Assembly (NCBI GenBank): GCA_024195265.1
Contig: JAJLRJ010000002.1
Location: forward strand, 21,033,570-21,097,569
Reading direction: 5' to 3'
Source of the DNA: Dendrophyllia cribrosa
Taxonomy: Eukaryota > Cnidaria > Anthozoa > Scleractinia > Dendrophylliidae
DNA length: 64,000 nucleotides
Under the pieces are notes generated by a model that saw nothing but the letters and a program-made list of their open reading frames with translations, did no database searches and was not told where the DNA came from. A program made the translations under genes and the position numbers. Positions 8,279-17,200 of this stretch are shown in pieces. Numbering within the stretch: position 1 is the first letter of the stretch; each line of letters opens with the position of its first letter.

Positions 8279-8698
8279 ATGAAACCGTATGAATTCAAAA
8301 GATTTTACCATCCAAAACTTGGTAAATTTGTATACAGACACAAAGGATCGGGAATTATCGTTGATAATATTTTCAAACCGTTGAAGAGTGTTGCATCATC
8401 TGTTTTCAAGAAATTTGCTAAGCCAATAGCAAAGAAGGCGTTAGAATCGGGGATATCCCATGCAGGTGAGCGACTGGGTAAGGCGGTATCTCAAAAATCT
8501 GGTAATTTGATAATGAAAAGATTGACAAATTTGAGAAAAGGAGCTACAAGACAAACAGCAATTGTTCCATCCTCACCCATTAAACAGCTGCAGCAACATT
8601 ATCAGCCAAAACTAGATCAAGAAAGTACTGATATGATACTGAATAGACTCATTTCTGGAGATGGTTTGAGGAGAAGACGTAGAGTTAGATTTGTATAG
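8279..8698 (+). CDS. Basic pX/pVI-like virion protein (Polinton)
   Basis: 139 aa, strongly basic. It has HKGSG near residue 21 and an amphipathic helical stretch of about 50 residues (IIVDNIFKPLKSVASSVFKKF and on) typical of adenovirus pVI-like membrane-active peptides. Near the C-terminus are ISGDG, a fit to the adenain-type IxGx-G cleavage site, and RRRRRVRF. The likely role is as a core or membrane-lytic protein matured by the protease encoded at 11 kb. It sits between the penton and major capsid genes. The assignment rests on composition and position, not on a clear family signature. Confidence 0.68.
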   Translation: MKPYEFKRFYHPKLGKFVYRHKGSGIIVDNIFKPLKSVASSVFKKFAKPIAKKALESGISHAGERLGKAVSQKSGNLIMKRLTNLRKGATRQTAIVPSSPIKQLQQHYQPKLDQESTDMILNRLISGDGLRRRRRVRFV

Positions 8699-8730
8699 AA
8701 TCAATGAATATATTTTTTAATTGTTAAAAT

Positions 8731-8748
8731 TATATAACATAATAATAT
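8731..8748 (+). promoter_or_regulatory. Late-type AT-rich start box of the capsid gene
   Basis: TATATAACATAATAATAT directly abuts the ATG of the major capsid gene, leaving almost no 5' leader. It matches the boxes at 8261 and 10113. Confidence 0.6.
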
Positions 8749-10035
8749 ATGTCTTTTAGAACGGATAATTTTCTACAAAGAAATGAGTTGGTGCGATTCC
8801 AACTCGATGATGTAATCAGGTCTCCAGCTAACGGTCAACACCAAACGAAAAATGGTTATAAATTTACAATTAATGATCGATCGAGTTTCTACGATTGGTA
8901 CAATGCCTATATTGAAGTCCAATTCCAACTACAGAAATTAGCAGACGGAGTAGGATATGCTGCTGCTGATCGAATAACGGTAATTGATGGAGGGCATTCC
9001 TTAATTGACCACATAATGATTAAATCTGCAGGAAAAATAGTTTATGACACTGACAATCTCCATAAAGTCACTTTTGTTAAAAACCTGCTAGAGTATTCTG
9101 ATGATTACAGTAGATCAGTTGCTAAAAACAGTTTCTGGTATTTGGACACGAATGCTCCAACAGCTGCGAATAACACAGGATTTGAAGCTCGCAGGTTGCA
9201 AACTCAAGCACTTCGAGACAATGGGGCTGGTGGTGCTAAAAACATTAATGTGATTATACCATTGAACAGGTTCTCATTTTTTGAAGAACTTGAAGATAAG
9301 ATGCTTGTACCAATGCAAATACAATTTAACATTGAGCTACAAAACGATGGTGAACTCATTCACATGGCTAATGGAACTGATGCTGGAAGAATTGTTGTTA
9401 ACAGGTTTTTGCTCTGGGTGCCAAAACTAACTCCAAAGGATTCATTGTATGACAATTTCGTTAGTTCATTTCTTAAAGAAACTCAGTGGAAATATTTAAG
9501 GGAAATGTACGAAGCATCAGCTCCTACACAATCATCAGGATTTTTCCAGATTTCAAGCAGTATTGACAATGTCAAACACATTTTTGTTTACTTGAAAAGA
9601 ACAAACCCGCCTAATGATGCAGTTGAAGAAGACAGTCCTTATCTAATGGACACTTTTAAACTTAATGTTGCTGATAATAACTCTTCCCTTTTAAACTGTA
9701 GACTAGAATATGGAAATGGAGTCTTTTATCCAGAAACAGAGTATGATACAGAATCAAAAGTGAGAATCTTTAACGATTTGATGTCATATACTATGCGGAA
9801 AAATGACTATAACAGCGGAACTCAGCTGAACTTAGCAAACTATAGTTCTCTGTATGGGTTGATTTACTTTAATCTTACGTATCAAACTGAAAAAATAACA
9901 AGAGATCCCAAACAGCTAATCTTCAGGTATAGACTAAGCCAGAATGCAGCTGCAAACTTCAATGTTCATGCTGTAGTCCTATATGAAGAATCTGTTGTCA
10001 TTGACAAGGTGGGTAATGAATTGGTTATAGTGTAA
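8749..10035 (+). CDS. Major capsid protein, double jelly roll (Polinton)
   Basis: 428 aa, intact. Recognisable Polinton MCP features include the N-terminal FRTDNFLQRNELVRFQLDD, then DRSSFYDWYNAYIEVQFQL, DGGHSLIDHIMIKSAGKIVYD and NVIIPLNRFSFFEELEDKMLVP. The C-terminal strand includes LSQNAAANFNVHAVVLYEE. Double-jelly-roll capsomers form the icosahedral shell. Length is in the usual range for animal Polintons and no stop or frameshift is present. With the intact penton it implies this copy could still express a shell, though the protease partners and packaging ATPase are impaired. Confidence 0.9.
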   Translation: MSFRTDNFLQRNELVRFQLDDVIRSPANGQHQTKNGYKFTINDRSSFYDWYNAYIEVQFQLQKLADGVGYAAADRITVIDGGHSLIDHIMIKSAGKIVYDTDNLHKVTFVKNLLEYSDDYSRSVAKNSFWYLDTNAPTAANNTGFEARRLQTQALRDNGAGGAKNINVIIPLNRFSFFEELEDKMLVPMQIQFNIELQNDGELIHMANGTDAGRIVVNRFLLWVPKLTPKDSLYDNFVSSFLKETQWKYLREMYEASAPTQSSGFFQISSSIDNVKHIFVYLKRTNPPNDAVEEDSPYLMDTFKLNVADNNSSLLNCRLEYGNGVFYPETEYDTESKVRIFNDLMSYTMRKNDYNSGTQLNLANYSSLYGLIYFNLTYQTEKITRDPKQLIFRYRLSQNAAANFNVHAVVLYEESVVIDKVGNELVIV

Positions 10036-10112
10036 AATTGTATAATAAGTAATGTATTACTAAATAAAAATAAATATCCTTATTTCATATATGTTTTATA
10101 ACTGGAAAAAAT

Positions 10113-10132
10113 TATATAACATATATTATATA
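10113..10132 (+). promoter_or_regulatory. Late-type AT-rich start box
   Basis: TATATAACATATATTATATA lies six bases before the ATG at 10139. It is the third member of the TATATAACATA box set. Confidence 0.55.
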
Positions 10133-10138
10133 CAGCAA

Positions 10139-10956
10139 ATGACTCAGCTTTTTGAAATCAAAGTAAATTTGTCTGACAATCAAAAGAAGAATCTTAGCAA
10201 TGCTTTCAAAAAAAGGGAAACTATTGTTCTCAGACTATCAAATGAATCTCTGAACGGAAATGATATTCTATATGTACCAGCAATGGTAAAGAAGAGATTG
10301 GAGAAGAATCGTATGATGAATAAGGGTATGGATATCAAACTTGTTAAAAGTAATATCAGAAAACAGGTTGGAGGTAGTCTACTAACTTCTATCTTAAGTA
10401 TTGGAAAGACACTAGCACCAACTATAGGTAAAACCCTTGGGCTATCAGCTCTTGCTGGATTGGCTTCAGAAGGTGCTTCTCAGATTGTGAAATCAATATC
10501 TGGCAAAGGCGTACAGTCGGGTGGTTTTCTCGTACCACAAGACAAAATTAATAAGCTGATAGAATATAAGCATCTTTTATCGACGAAACAAAAACAGGAT
10601 ATATTGAATGCCCTTCAATCAGGTTCAGGTGTTCATGTATAACCAACAAAAACACAATCAGGTGGATTTTTAGGCACTCTGTTGGCAAGCATTGGTGTTC
10701 CACTCCTTCTAAATGCTTTGACTGGTAAAACTGGTAGTGGGGCTCCACGAATGGGAATTAGTAAGAAAAAAGGGGGTAAGGGAGCTCCGAGAATTGGTGC
10801 ATACAGACAACCACCTCCATTTATAGGTACATGGGATAATCCAATTGGTATGGGGATTAAAAAAAAACTACCAAAAAAAACAAGTCGGGAGAAGGCATAC
10901 TATTAGGGAAAAACAGCCCATTCAATGGCATACCACTACTAGGGGCAATACTGTAA
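10139..10956 (+). pseudogene. pVI-like hydrophobic/basic virion protein (Polinton), broken
   Basis: The preferred start is the ATG at 10139, after the AT box, rather than 10091. The frame reads TQLFEIKVNLSDNQKKNL, then a VGG site, the hydrophobic glycine/alanine-rich segment LGLSALAGLASEGASQIV, ISGKG (adenain-type site) and SGGF. TAA at 10640-10642 interrupts it. The same frame resumes with TQSGGFLGTLLASIGVPLLL and PPPFIGTWDNP, a sequence class common in cnidarian Polintons. Within A-tracts at about 10859-10879 the frame shifts, and the natural C-terminus (SPFNGIPLLGAIL) lies in another frame ending at TAA 10954-10956. There are thus two lesions. A membrane-lytic or core role is inferred by analogy with adenovirus pVI/pX. 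Confidence 0.75.
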
Positions 10957-11414
10957 AACCAAAATTCCATAAAGATATCCCGTTAAGTAATCATGATCTA
11001 ATAAAATGGTGTAGATATTTGAACATCCCAATCAAAGATGTTCTATCGAGGGATGAGAAAGTTCCACATAAGCATAAACAGGCGTTATTCATATACAATC
11101 TTGAACCCTCATATATGAGTGGAAGCCATTGGGTGGCCACATATGTCAAAGACAACGTGATAAATTATTTTGATAGTTTCGGTATGCCTCCATTTCAAGA
11201 GATCGTAAATCATACAAAAAGAAAGAATTTGATTCTGCTACATCAAAACAACCAAATCCAGAACATAAAAACGACTACATGTGGTTACTTCTGTTTATAC
11301 TTTCTGAATGAAATGAATAAAGGGAATTCATATTATAATTTATTGCAAGTATTTGACATATATGATACAATGAAGAATGAGAGATTCCTCGAACGTTATT
11401 TTAGAAATATCTAA
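10957..11414 (+). CDS. Adenain-like cysteine protease (Polinton)
   Basis: The frame is open from 10845 (189 aa), but residues 1-37 overlap the pVI-like gene out of frame and look non-native. Conserved sequence starts near PKFHKDIPLSNHDLI (about 10959), where no ATG is present. The start codon may therefore be lost, or the 10845 ATG may be used. Catalytic residues fit the adenovirus-type (Ulp1-like C5) fold, numbered from 10845: His95 (GSHWVATY), Asp110 (YFDSFG), a Gln-rich segment at about 136-140 and Cys146 (TTCGYFC), with a second Cys150. It would process pVI/pX-type precursors at (M/I/L)xGx-G sites during maturation. The protease core is undamaged. Confidence 0.85.
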
Positions 11415-11426
11415 CTTATATATATA

Positions 11427-12214
11427 ATGGTAAAATCATATTGTGTTAGACAGAAGAAAGTCACTGAATGTGTTCCAGGAAGCGAACGATATGTGAAAAC
11501 TAAAAATGGTCGAACTATGTTGAAATGCACTTGCGCTGAATGTGGTCTAACAAAAACCAAATTTATAAAACAAAAACAGGGAAACTAATTGAGCCCTCAC
11601 AAGATGGGGGCTTTTTAAATATAGAAGGTAGTCACAGTCTTGGTGAAATAGCAGCTAAAAGCGCTTTAAAAGGTTTGTATAATTTAGGTAGAATCGGAGC
11701 ATCAAAGGCAATTAAATCTGGTTATGCTAAACAAAAAATAAAAGGAATGGCTGATAAATATTTGGATCAAGCCTTAGATAGTTTAACTTCAGATATTAGT
11801 AAGAAACTAGATCCATTGCATAAAGGTAGTGGGATTGATATTCATAAGGCCATTGGGAAGCTTCCGAAACCAAAAGGCGGTTGGACATTACCCGGCCATA
11901 AATATACTGGCCCATATAATGATTTAAAGAGTCAAGTGAAATATGACCCAACAACTGGCCAAATATTAGAAATATATGACCAACCTACAGGAAGAACTGA
12001 TGAAATAGCAATGCAACATGATGTCGATTATTCAGTCTGCAAGGATGATAGGAAATGTAAAAATAAGGCAGACCGAAAAATGGTTCAAGCTTTAGACAAC
12101 GTACCGTATAATGAAAGATAATGGGGGCATTGGTTGGCTAGAAACACGATTGATGTAAAACAAAAACTTGGATTAGGTGTTAAAAGGAAGTCAAAAAACG
12201 TAAAAAGGAGTTGA
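11427..12214 (+). pseudogene. Zinc-ribbon + phospholipase A2-domain protein (Polinton), broken
   Basis: An ATG at 11427 behind TTATATATATA opens a 53-codon zinc-ribbon segment (MVKSYCVRQ; CTCAEC) ending at TAA 11586. The continuation is in another frame (open about 11540-12121), so there is a frameshift in the A-rich stretch at about 11553-11580. That part has a glycine-rich helical region, HKGSG, then a parvovirus VP1-like PLA2 domain: calcium-loop-like YTGPYNDL (about 11902) and the catalytic HDVDY (His codon 12017-12019) followed by a Cys pair. TAA at 12119-12121 cuts it. The frame continues after it with WGHWLARNTID to TGA at 12212-12214. PLA2 domains in capsid proteins breach endosomes, a role inferred here from the family. 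Confidence 0.8.
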
Positions 12215-13155
12215 GTAATGATTGGGCTGAACTCCTTGCAAATGAACTACATAAACCAATCAAACGGAAATTTCAAAAGAGACGTGTTATTGTTAATGGA
12301 ATAGATGATATTTGGAGCGCTGACCTTGTAGAAATGCAGAAGTTTTCAAAATGGAATAAAGGATATAGATATTTGTTAAACATCATTGATGTGTTTTCGA
12401 AATTTGCTTGGAGCATCCCTATTAAAAATAAAACAGGTAATACAATTACTGAATCATTTGATGATGTTATTAAAAAATCCAAACGGAAACCTAAATTTAT
12501 TTGGGTAAACCAAGGGTCTGAATTCTATAATAAAACTTTCAAAGACTGGCTAAAGAAAAATAATATTGAGATGTATTCTACTTTCAATGAAGGTAAAGCT
12601 GTTATTATTGAGAGATTTAACAGAACATTAAAATCTAAAATGTGGAAACAATTTACAGCTCAAAATACAACACAATATTTAGACATGTTACCAAAACTAT
12701 TAAATGAATACAACAGTACAAAGCATTCAAGTATTAAAATGAAACCTATTGAAGCATCTATGAAAAAGAATGAAGGAACTGTTTATTTCAATCTATATGA
12801 TACGGAACTATTATCATATAAACCAAAATTTAAAGTTGGTGATAAGGTTAGAATTTCAAAGTATAAACGGAATGTGTTCGACAAGGGTTATACACCAAAC
12901 TGGACTGAAGAAGTGTTTACAGTCGATAAGATACAATACACAAACCCTATTACATATAAGTTAAAGGATCTTAATAATGAATCAATAGAAGGGTCATTTT
13001 ATGAACCTGAATTACAATTAGCAAAACAGGATGTATTCAGAATTGGCAAAGTCATTAGGAGGGATTACAAGAAAAAACAAGCTTTGGTATCATGGTCTGG
13101 TTATCCAAAAGAATTTAATTCATGGATACCGTTAAAAGATGTCAAAAATATATAA
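12211..13155 (+). CDS. Polinton c-integrase (rve) with chromodomain; catalytic Asp changed to Asn
   Basis: The open frame begins near TTG 12211. No ATG is available and an in-frame TAA lies at 12181, so the true start is uncertain and may be lost. The integrase core has the first Asp in WSADLVEM (D38) and Glu in VIIERFNRTLK (E134). The second acidic position in WVNQGSEFYN is Asn (residue 100, codon AAC at 12508-12510), where the family has Asp. The 33-residue spacing to Glu is normal. An SH3-like beta domain (FKVGDKVRISKYK) and a C-terminal chromodomain (RIGKVIRRDYKKKQALVSW to NSWIP) follow. The protein normally inserts the element with 6-bp duplications. With N100 this copy should be catalytically dead. 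Confidence 0.9.
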   Translation: MSNDWAELLANELHKPIKRKFQKRRVIVNGIDDIWSADLVEMQKFSKWNKGYRYLLNIIDVFSKFAWSIPIKNKTGNTITESFDDVIKKSKRKPKFIWVNQGSEFYNKTFKDWLKKNNIEMYSTFNEGKAVIIERFNRTLKSKMWKQFTAQNTTQYLDMLPKLLNEYNSTKHSSIKMKPIEASMKKNEGTVYFNLYDTELLSYKPKFKVGDKVRISKYKRNVFDKGYTPNWTEEVFTVDKIQYTNPITYKLKDLNNESIEGSFYEPELQLAKQDVFRIGKVIRRDYKKKQALVSWSGYPKEFNSWIPLKDVKNI

Positions 13156-13169
13156 TGTTTATATATATC

Positions 13170-13478
13170 ATGAGTGGTATTAAGAAATATATTGAAAAAA
13201 TAAATGTTCAAATTAATGAATGTGAAGATGAATCAGACAATCTTCGTGATAAAATATACGATAATGAGCGTAGATTGGATATGTTACAATATAAAAAGAA
13301 ATTATTGAAACTTTATCATAAAAAAATACATGAAATGGATGAAGATATAACATTGAAACAGTTATTGAATATTATCTGCAATGAGATAGAAAACAATAAA
13401 TACGATGAGGAATGTAATGTGTTGAAACAAACAAAAGTTGATAATATAGCTGAATTGAAAACTGAAATGAATATCTGA
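13170..13478 (+). CDS. Small coiled-coil protein (Polinton)
   Basis: 102 aa starting at ATG 13170, preceded by GTTTATATATATC. An in-frame ATG upstream at 13122 lies inside the integrase and is rejected. The protein is highly charged with heptad-like spacing over residues 5-55 (IEKINVQINECEDESDNLRD and on), then a helical tail. It is not recognised. It sits between the integrase and the AT-hook genes. A structural or DNA-associated role is only a guess. Confidence 0.6.
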   Translation: MSGIKKYIEKINVQINECEDESDNLRDKIYDNERRLDMLQYKKKLLKLYHKKIHEMDEDITLKQLLNIICNEIENNKYDEECNVLKQTKVDNIAELKTEMNI

Positions 13479-13520
13479 ATATAGTTTAAAAGATTCATAA
13501 CTGGATCATTTGAATTCTCA

Positions 13521-13559
13521 ACCATATTTAAACGCATATAAAGATAAAATAATATATAG
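13521..13559 (+). promoter_or_regulatory. Early-type promoter motif, copy 1
   Basis: TTTAAACGCATATAAAGAT with a following AT box, about 40 bp before the ATG at 13570. It is preceded by TGGATCATTTGAATTCT, which is also present before the next gene. The AAACGCA word followed by a TATA-like element recurs at 13882 and 14221. Confidence 0.62.
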
Positions 13560-13569
13560 TAATAATATA

Positions 13570-13819
13570 ATGGAAAAAGAAGTAATAATAAAAAAGAGGT
13601 AGGGGGCGACCGCCTATATACCAAACCCAAGAAGCCAAAAAAGAAGCTATTAAAAGATCCAAAACTCGTTATATGTTAAATAAAGAGTGGTATTGCCGTG
13701 CATGTAATAACAATATCAACTACTCACTTGCTGGAAAATTCTGTCATTTGAAAACTAATAAACATATGGATAATATTAATAGGCAGATCCGTGAATTCGT
13801 TCATTTAAACACACAATAA
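13570..13819 (+). pseudogene. AT-hook + C2H2-like zinc-finger protein, frameshifted (Polinton)
   Basis: ATG 13570 (after TAATAATATA) reads ten codons to TAG 13600. One frame over, the sequence reads GRPP (AT-hook core, about 13604-13615), a basic helix, a zinc finger WYCRACNNN...FCHLKTNKHMDN (C-x2-C...H-x5-H) and stop TAA 13817-13819. A single-base indel near 13600 (GAGGTAGGGGG) explains the break. The architecture is that of the intact neighbour at 13926, so the two are tandem paralogues. Confidence 0.75.
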
Positions 13820-13881
13820 AAACTAAGAAATATATAGTTTAATGGATCCATTATTGGATCACTTAAATTCTTGATAACGGT

Positions 13882-13920
13882 TAAACGCACTAAAATGACT
13901 TAAAAAATAATCGTACTATA
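13882..13920 (+). promoter_or_regulatory. Early-type promoter motif, copy 2
   Basis: TTAAACGCACTAAAATGACT followed by TTAAAAAATAATCG, ending about 6 bp before ATG 13926. Upstream TTGGATCACTTAAATTCTTG parallels the element before the first AT-hook gene. Confidence 0.62.
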
Positions 13921-13925
13921 TAGTA

Positions 13926-14138
13926 ATGGTAAAACAATCAAGGGGAAGACCTAAAAAGTATATGACCGATGAAGAAAAACGTATTATGGGACGTCTTTAT
14001 TGTAAGAAGTATAATAACAATCCAGATAATAAATATCATTGCATTGAATGTAATAAATATTTTCATCCTGCAAGTAAATATAAACACAATAAAACTATGA
14101 TGCATCAATTGAATTCACAAAAATACAACAACGAATAA
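13926..14138 (+). CDS. AT-hook + C2H2-like zinc-finger protein (Polinton)
   Basis: 70 aa, intact. The N-terminus is an AT-hook (SRGRPKKY, residues 5-12), then an acidic/basic helix. The zinc finger is YHCIECNKYFHPASKYKHNK, with a following H in TMMH. The finger (C-x2-C...H-x6-H) resembles U1-type or matrin-type fingers. It is probably a DNA-binding regulator or a terminal-repeat or AT-tract binding protein, which is an inference. It is preceded by the AAACGCAC promoter motif shared with PolB and with its broken paralogue. Confidence 0.72.
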   Translation: MVKQSRGRPKKYMTDEEKRIMGRLYCKKYNNNPDNKYHCIECNKYFHPASKYKHNKTMMHQLNSQKYNNE

Positions 14139-14220
14139 CGCAAGGCGATCATAAAAAGATAATCATATATGACCAATCATATATAACTATCTCAAATTAT
14201 TTCAAAAATGATTCCAAAAA

Positions 14221-14278
14221 TAAACGCACTATAAAAGGACTTAAAGAAATATTATATAATTATATATATATATAGATA
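14221..14278 (+). promoter_or_regulatory. Early-type promoter of PolB
   Basis: TAAACGCACTATAAAAGGAC has a good TATAAAA box 9 bp after the AAACGC word. It is followed by TTAAAG and an AT run up to the ATG at 14279. It is the best-formed member of the three-gene motif set. Confidence 0.65.
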
Positions 14279-17200
14279 ATGGAAAAATCAGACTTAACAA
14301 AATTGAGTAAGTCTCAACTAATCCAAATGCTATTAAAGCAACAGAAGAAAAAACCTGAAATTATTGTGGTAGATGATACCAAACCAGTTCCAACACCAAG
14401 GACTGTCAAACCAATCCCAGCACCTCGTAAGAGTGTAAATCAAATGGTTCAAGATTATGAAAACAATATAATTTTTCCACCAGTGCCAGCACCAAGAACT
14501 AAAAAACCAGTCCCATTACCAAGGACTAAGATAGAGCAAACAGATAAAGCTCTGAAAGGCTATACAAAGTCTTTTGAAATAAGTATCCAAAATAACAAAG
14601 ACCCACTAGTGCAACTACAAAACACAAGAGAGGCTATAGCATATCATATTATAAGTACACTAAAATCCATGAAAGGACTGAAATTTGTTGAAACGCTTAA
14701 GGTAACATTCACAAAAATATCAGATGGAGAAATAGTGTATAAGACCGCATATTTCAACAGTGTAGCTCAAACAATTATAAATAATCTAGAAATTACTAAA
14801 TCACTACAATTGTCAAAACAGCAAATCTTGAATAAAATAGCTCAATGGATATCTGAAGGGTCTGGTTGGACTGTTAAATCAGTTGAAAACCATTATCTTA
14901 ATGTTGTAAAATATCAACCAATGAGAGGCTCTTCATATATTAAACTACCCCAAGAACTCAGAAACAGTGCGAAGGGATTGATCAACATGAAAAATGAGGA
15001 TAATGAATGCTATAGGTGGTGTCACATTAGACATTTGAATCCTCAAGACAAATACCCACAGAGAATTAAAAAAGTTGACAAGCAATTCATTAAAAATTTA
15101 GATTATTCGGGGATTGAATTCCCAGTAACCACCAAACAGTACAACAAGATTGAAAAACAAAATAATATCAACATAAATGTTTTCGGTTATGAAGATCAAC
15201 AACCATTTCCTATTTACATATCCCAAGAAAAATTTGAAGATCAAATGCATTTATTATTGATAACAGAAGGCGAAAACAAACATTATGTATTAATAAAAGA
15301 CTTCAATAAATTTATGTACAATCAAACAAAACATGAACATAGAAAGCATTTTTGTATGTATTGTTTACAATGTTTCAGTAGTGAAAGAGTATTATTAAAT
15401 CATAAAGAAAATTGCATCATCATAAATGGAAAACAAGCCATAAAAATGCCGTCAAAGGATAATAACATATTGAAATTCAACAACTTTCATAAGCAGTTGC
15501 CTGTACCATTTGTCATCTATGCAGATTTTGAAGCTATTGTAGAAAAAATAGAAGGATGCAGGCCAAACAATGACAAATCATATACAGAAGCCTATCAAAA
15601 ACATACAGATTGTGGATATGGTTATAAAGTGGTTTGTTGTTATGATAACAAATACACGAAACAAACACAAATATACAGAGGTGAAAAAGCCGTATACAAA
15701 TTTATGGAAGCTATGCTAGAAGAAGTTAAGTATTGTAAAAATATTATGAAAAAGGAATTTAACAAACCATTAAAAATGACAAAAGATGATGAAGAGGAAT
15801 TTCAAAAAGCTAAAAAATGTCATATTTGTAATAAAAAATATACTGATAAGGACATTCGAGTTCGAGACCATTGCCATATTATAGGCAAATACAGAGGCTC
15901 TGCTCATCAAGATTGCAACCTGAAACTCAAAATAAAACCAGAAGAAATAAAAATACCTGTTATATTTCACAATCTCCGTGGGTATGACAGTCATTTTATA
16001 ATGCAAGAGATTGGTGAAATAGTCAAGAAGCATACATATACAAATAAGAAAGGTGAAAAGTGTCAAATGAATATCAATGCCATACCTAACAACATGGAGA
16101 AGTATATGGCTTTCATGTTGGGTAATCATCTTACCTTTATTGATAGTTTCCAATTTATGAGCTCAAGTTTGGAAAAACTAGTGAGCAATCTACCAAAAAA
16201 ATTGTTGAAATACACCTCTCAAAAATTCAAAGGTGAAAAACTTGATTTAATGTCACAAAAAGGAGTATACCCTTACGACTACATGGACAGTTATAATAAA
16301 TTCGATGAAAAGCTACCACCGAAAGAAGAATTTTACAGCATATTAAATGATGAACATATATCAGACGAAGACTATAAACATGCCCAAAATGTGTGGAATA
16401 CATTCTCTCTTAAAAATATGGGTGAGTACCATGACTTATACCTTAAATCTGACATCATTCTGTTAGCTGATGTATTCGAAAACTTCAGGAAAACATGCCT
16501 AGAATACTATAAACTTGATCCATGTCATTATTTCACATCTCCCGGTTTGTCATGGGATGCTATGCTAAAAATGACTGACATTAAATTAGAGCTTATGGTC
16601 GATATTGATATGTTTCAATTTATTGAAAAGGGCATGCGTGGCGGAATCAGCTATATAGCCAACCGCTATGGAAAAGCAAACAATAAATACATGAAAACAT
16701 ATGATGAGAAGGCGCCCTCAAAGTATATCATGTATCTTGACGCCAATAATCTGTATGGCTGGGCAATGAGTCAATACCTTCCAACAGGCGGATTCAGATG
16801 GATGACACAAAAACAGATCGATAAGATAGACCTAGCCAAGTATAAAGAAGATAGTGAGAAGGGTTTGATACTGGAAGTAGATTTAGAGTATCCTGAAGGG
16901 TTACACAATCTTCATAATGACTACCCGCTAGGACCGGAAAAGGTTAAAGTAACTGAGAGTATGTTGTCTGGGTATTGTAAAAACATCGCGAAGAAATATA
17001 AAATATCAACTGGTTTAGTTCATAAATTGATACCAACCTTGAAGAACAAAGAAAAATACGTGCTCCATTATAGGAACCTTCAATTATACACTGATCTTGG
17101 TTTGAAAATAACTAAAGTCCATCGAGTACTAGAGTTTGATCAATCTCCTTGGTTAAAACAGTATATCGACTTTAATACAGAAAAAAGGAAGAACGCAAAA

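Noticed and set aside
13122..13169. Upstream in-frame ATG for the coiled-coil gene
   Set aside because: Lies inside the integrase chromodomain; the AT box precedes the ATG at 13170.
15770..16153. Antisense membrane-like 127-aa frame inside PolB
   Set aside because: Shadow of Lys-rich PolB sequence; no promoter box of the kind other Polinton genes have.
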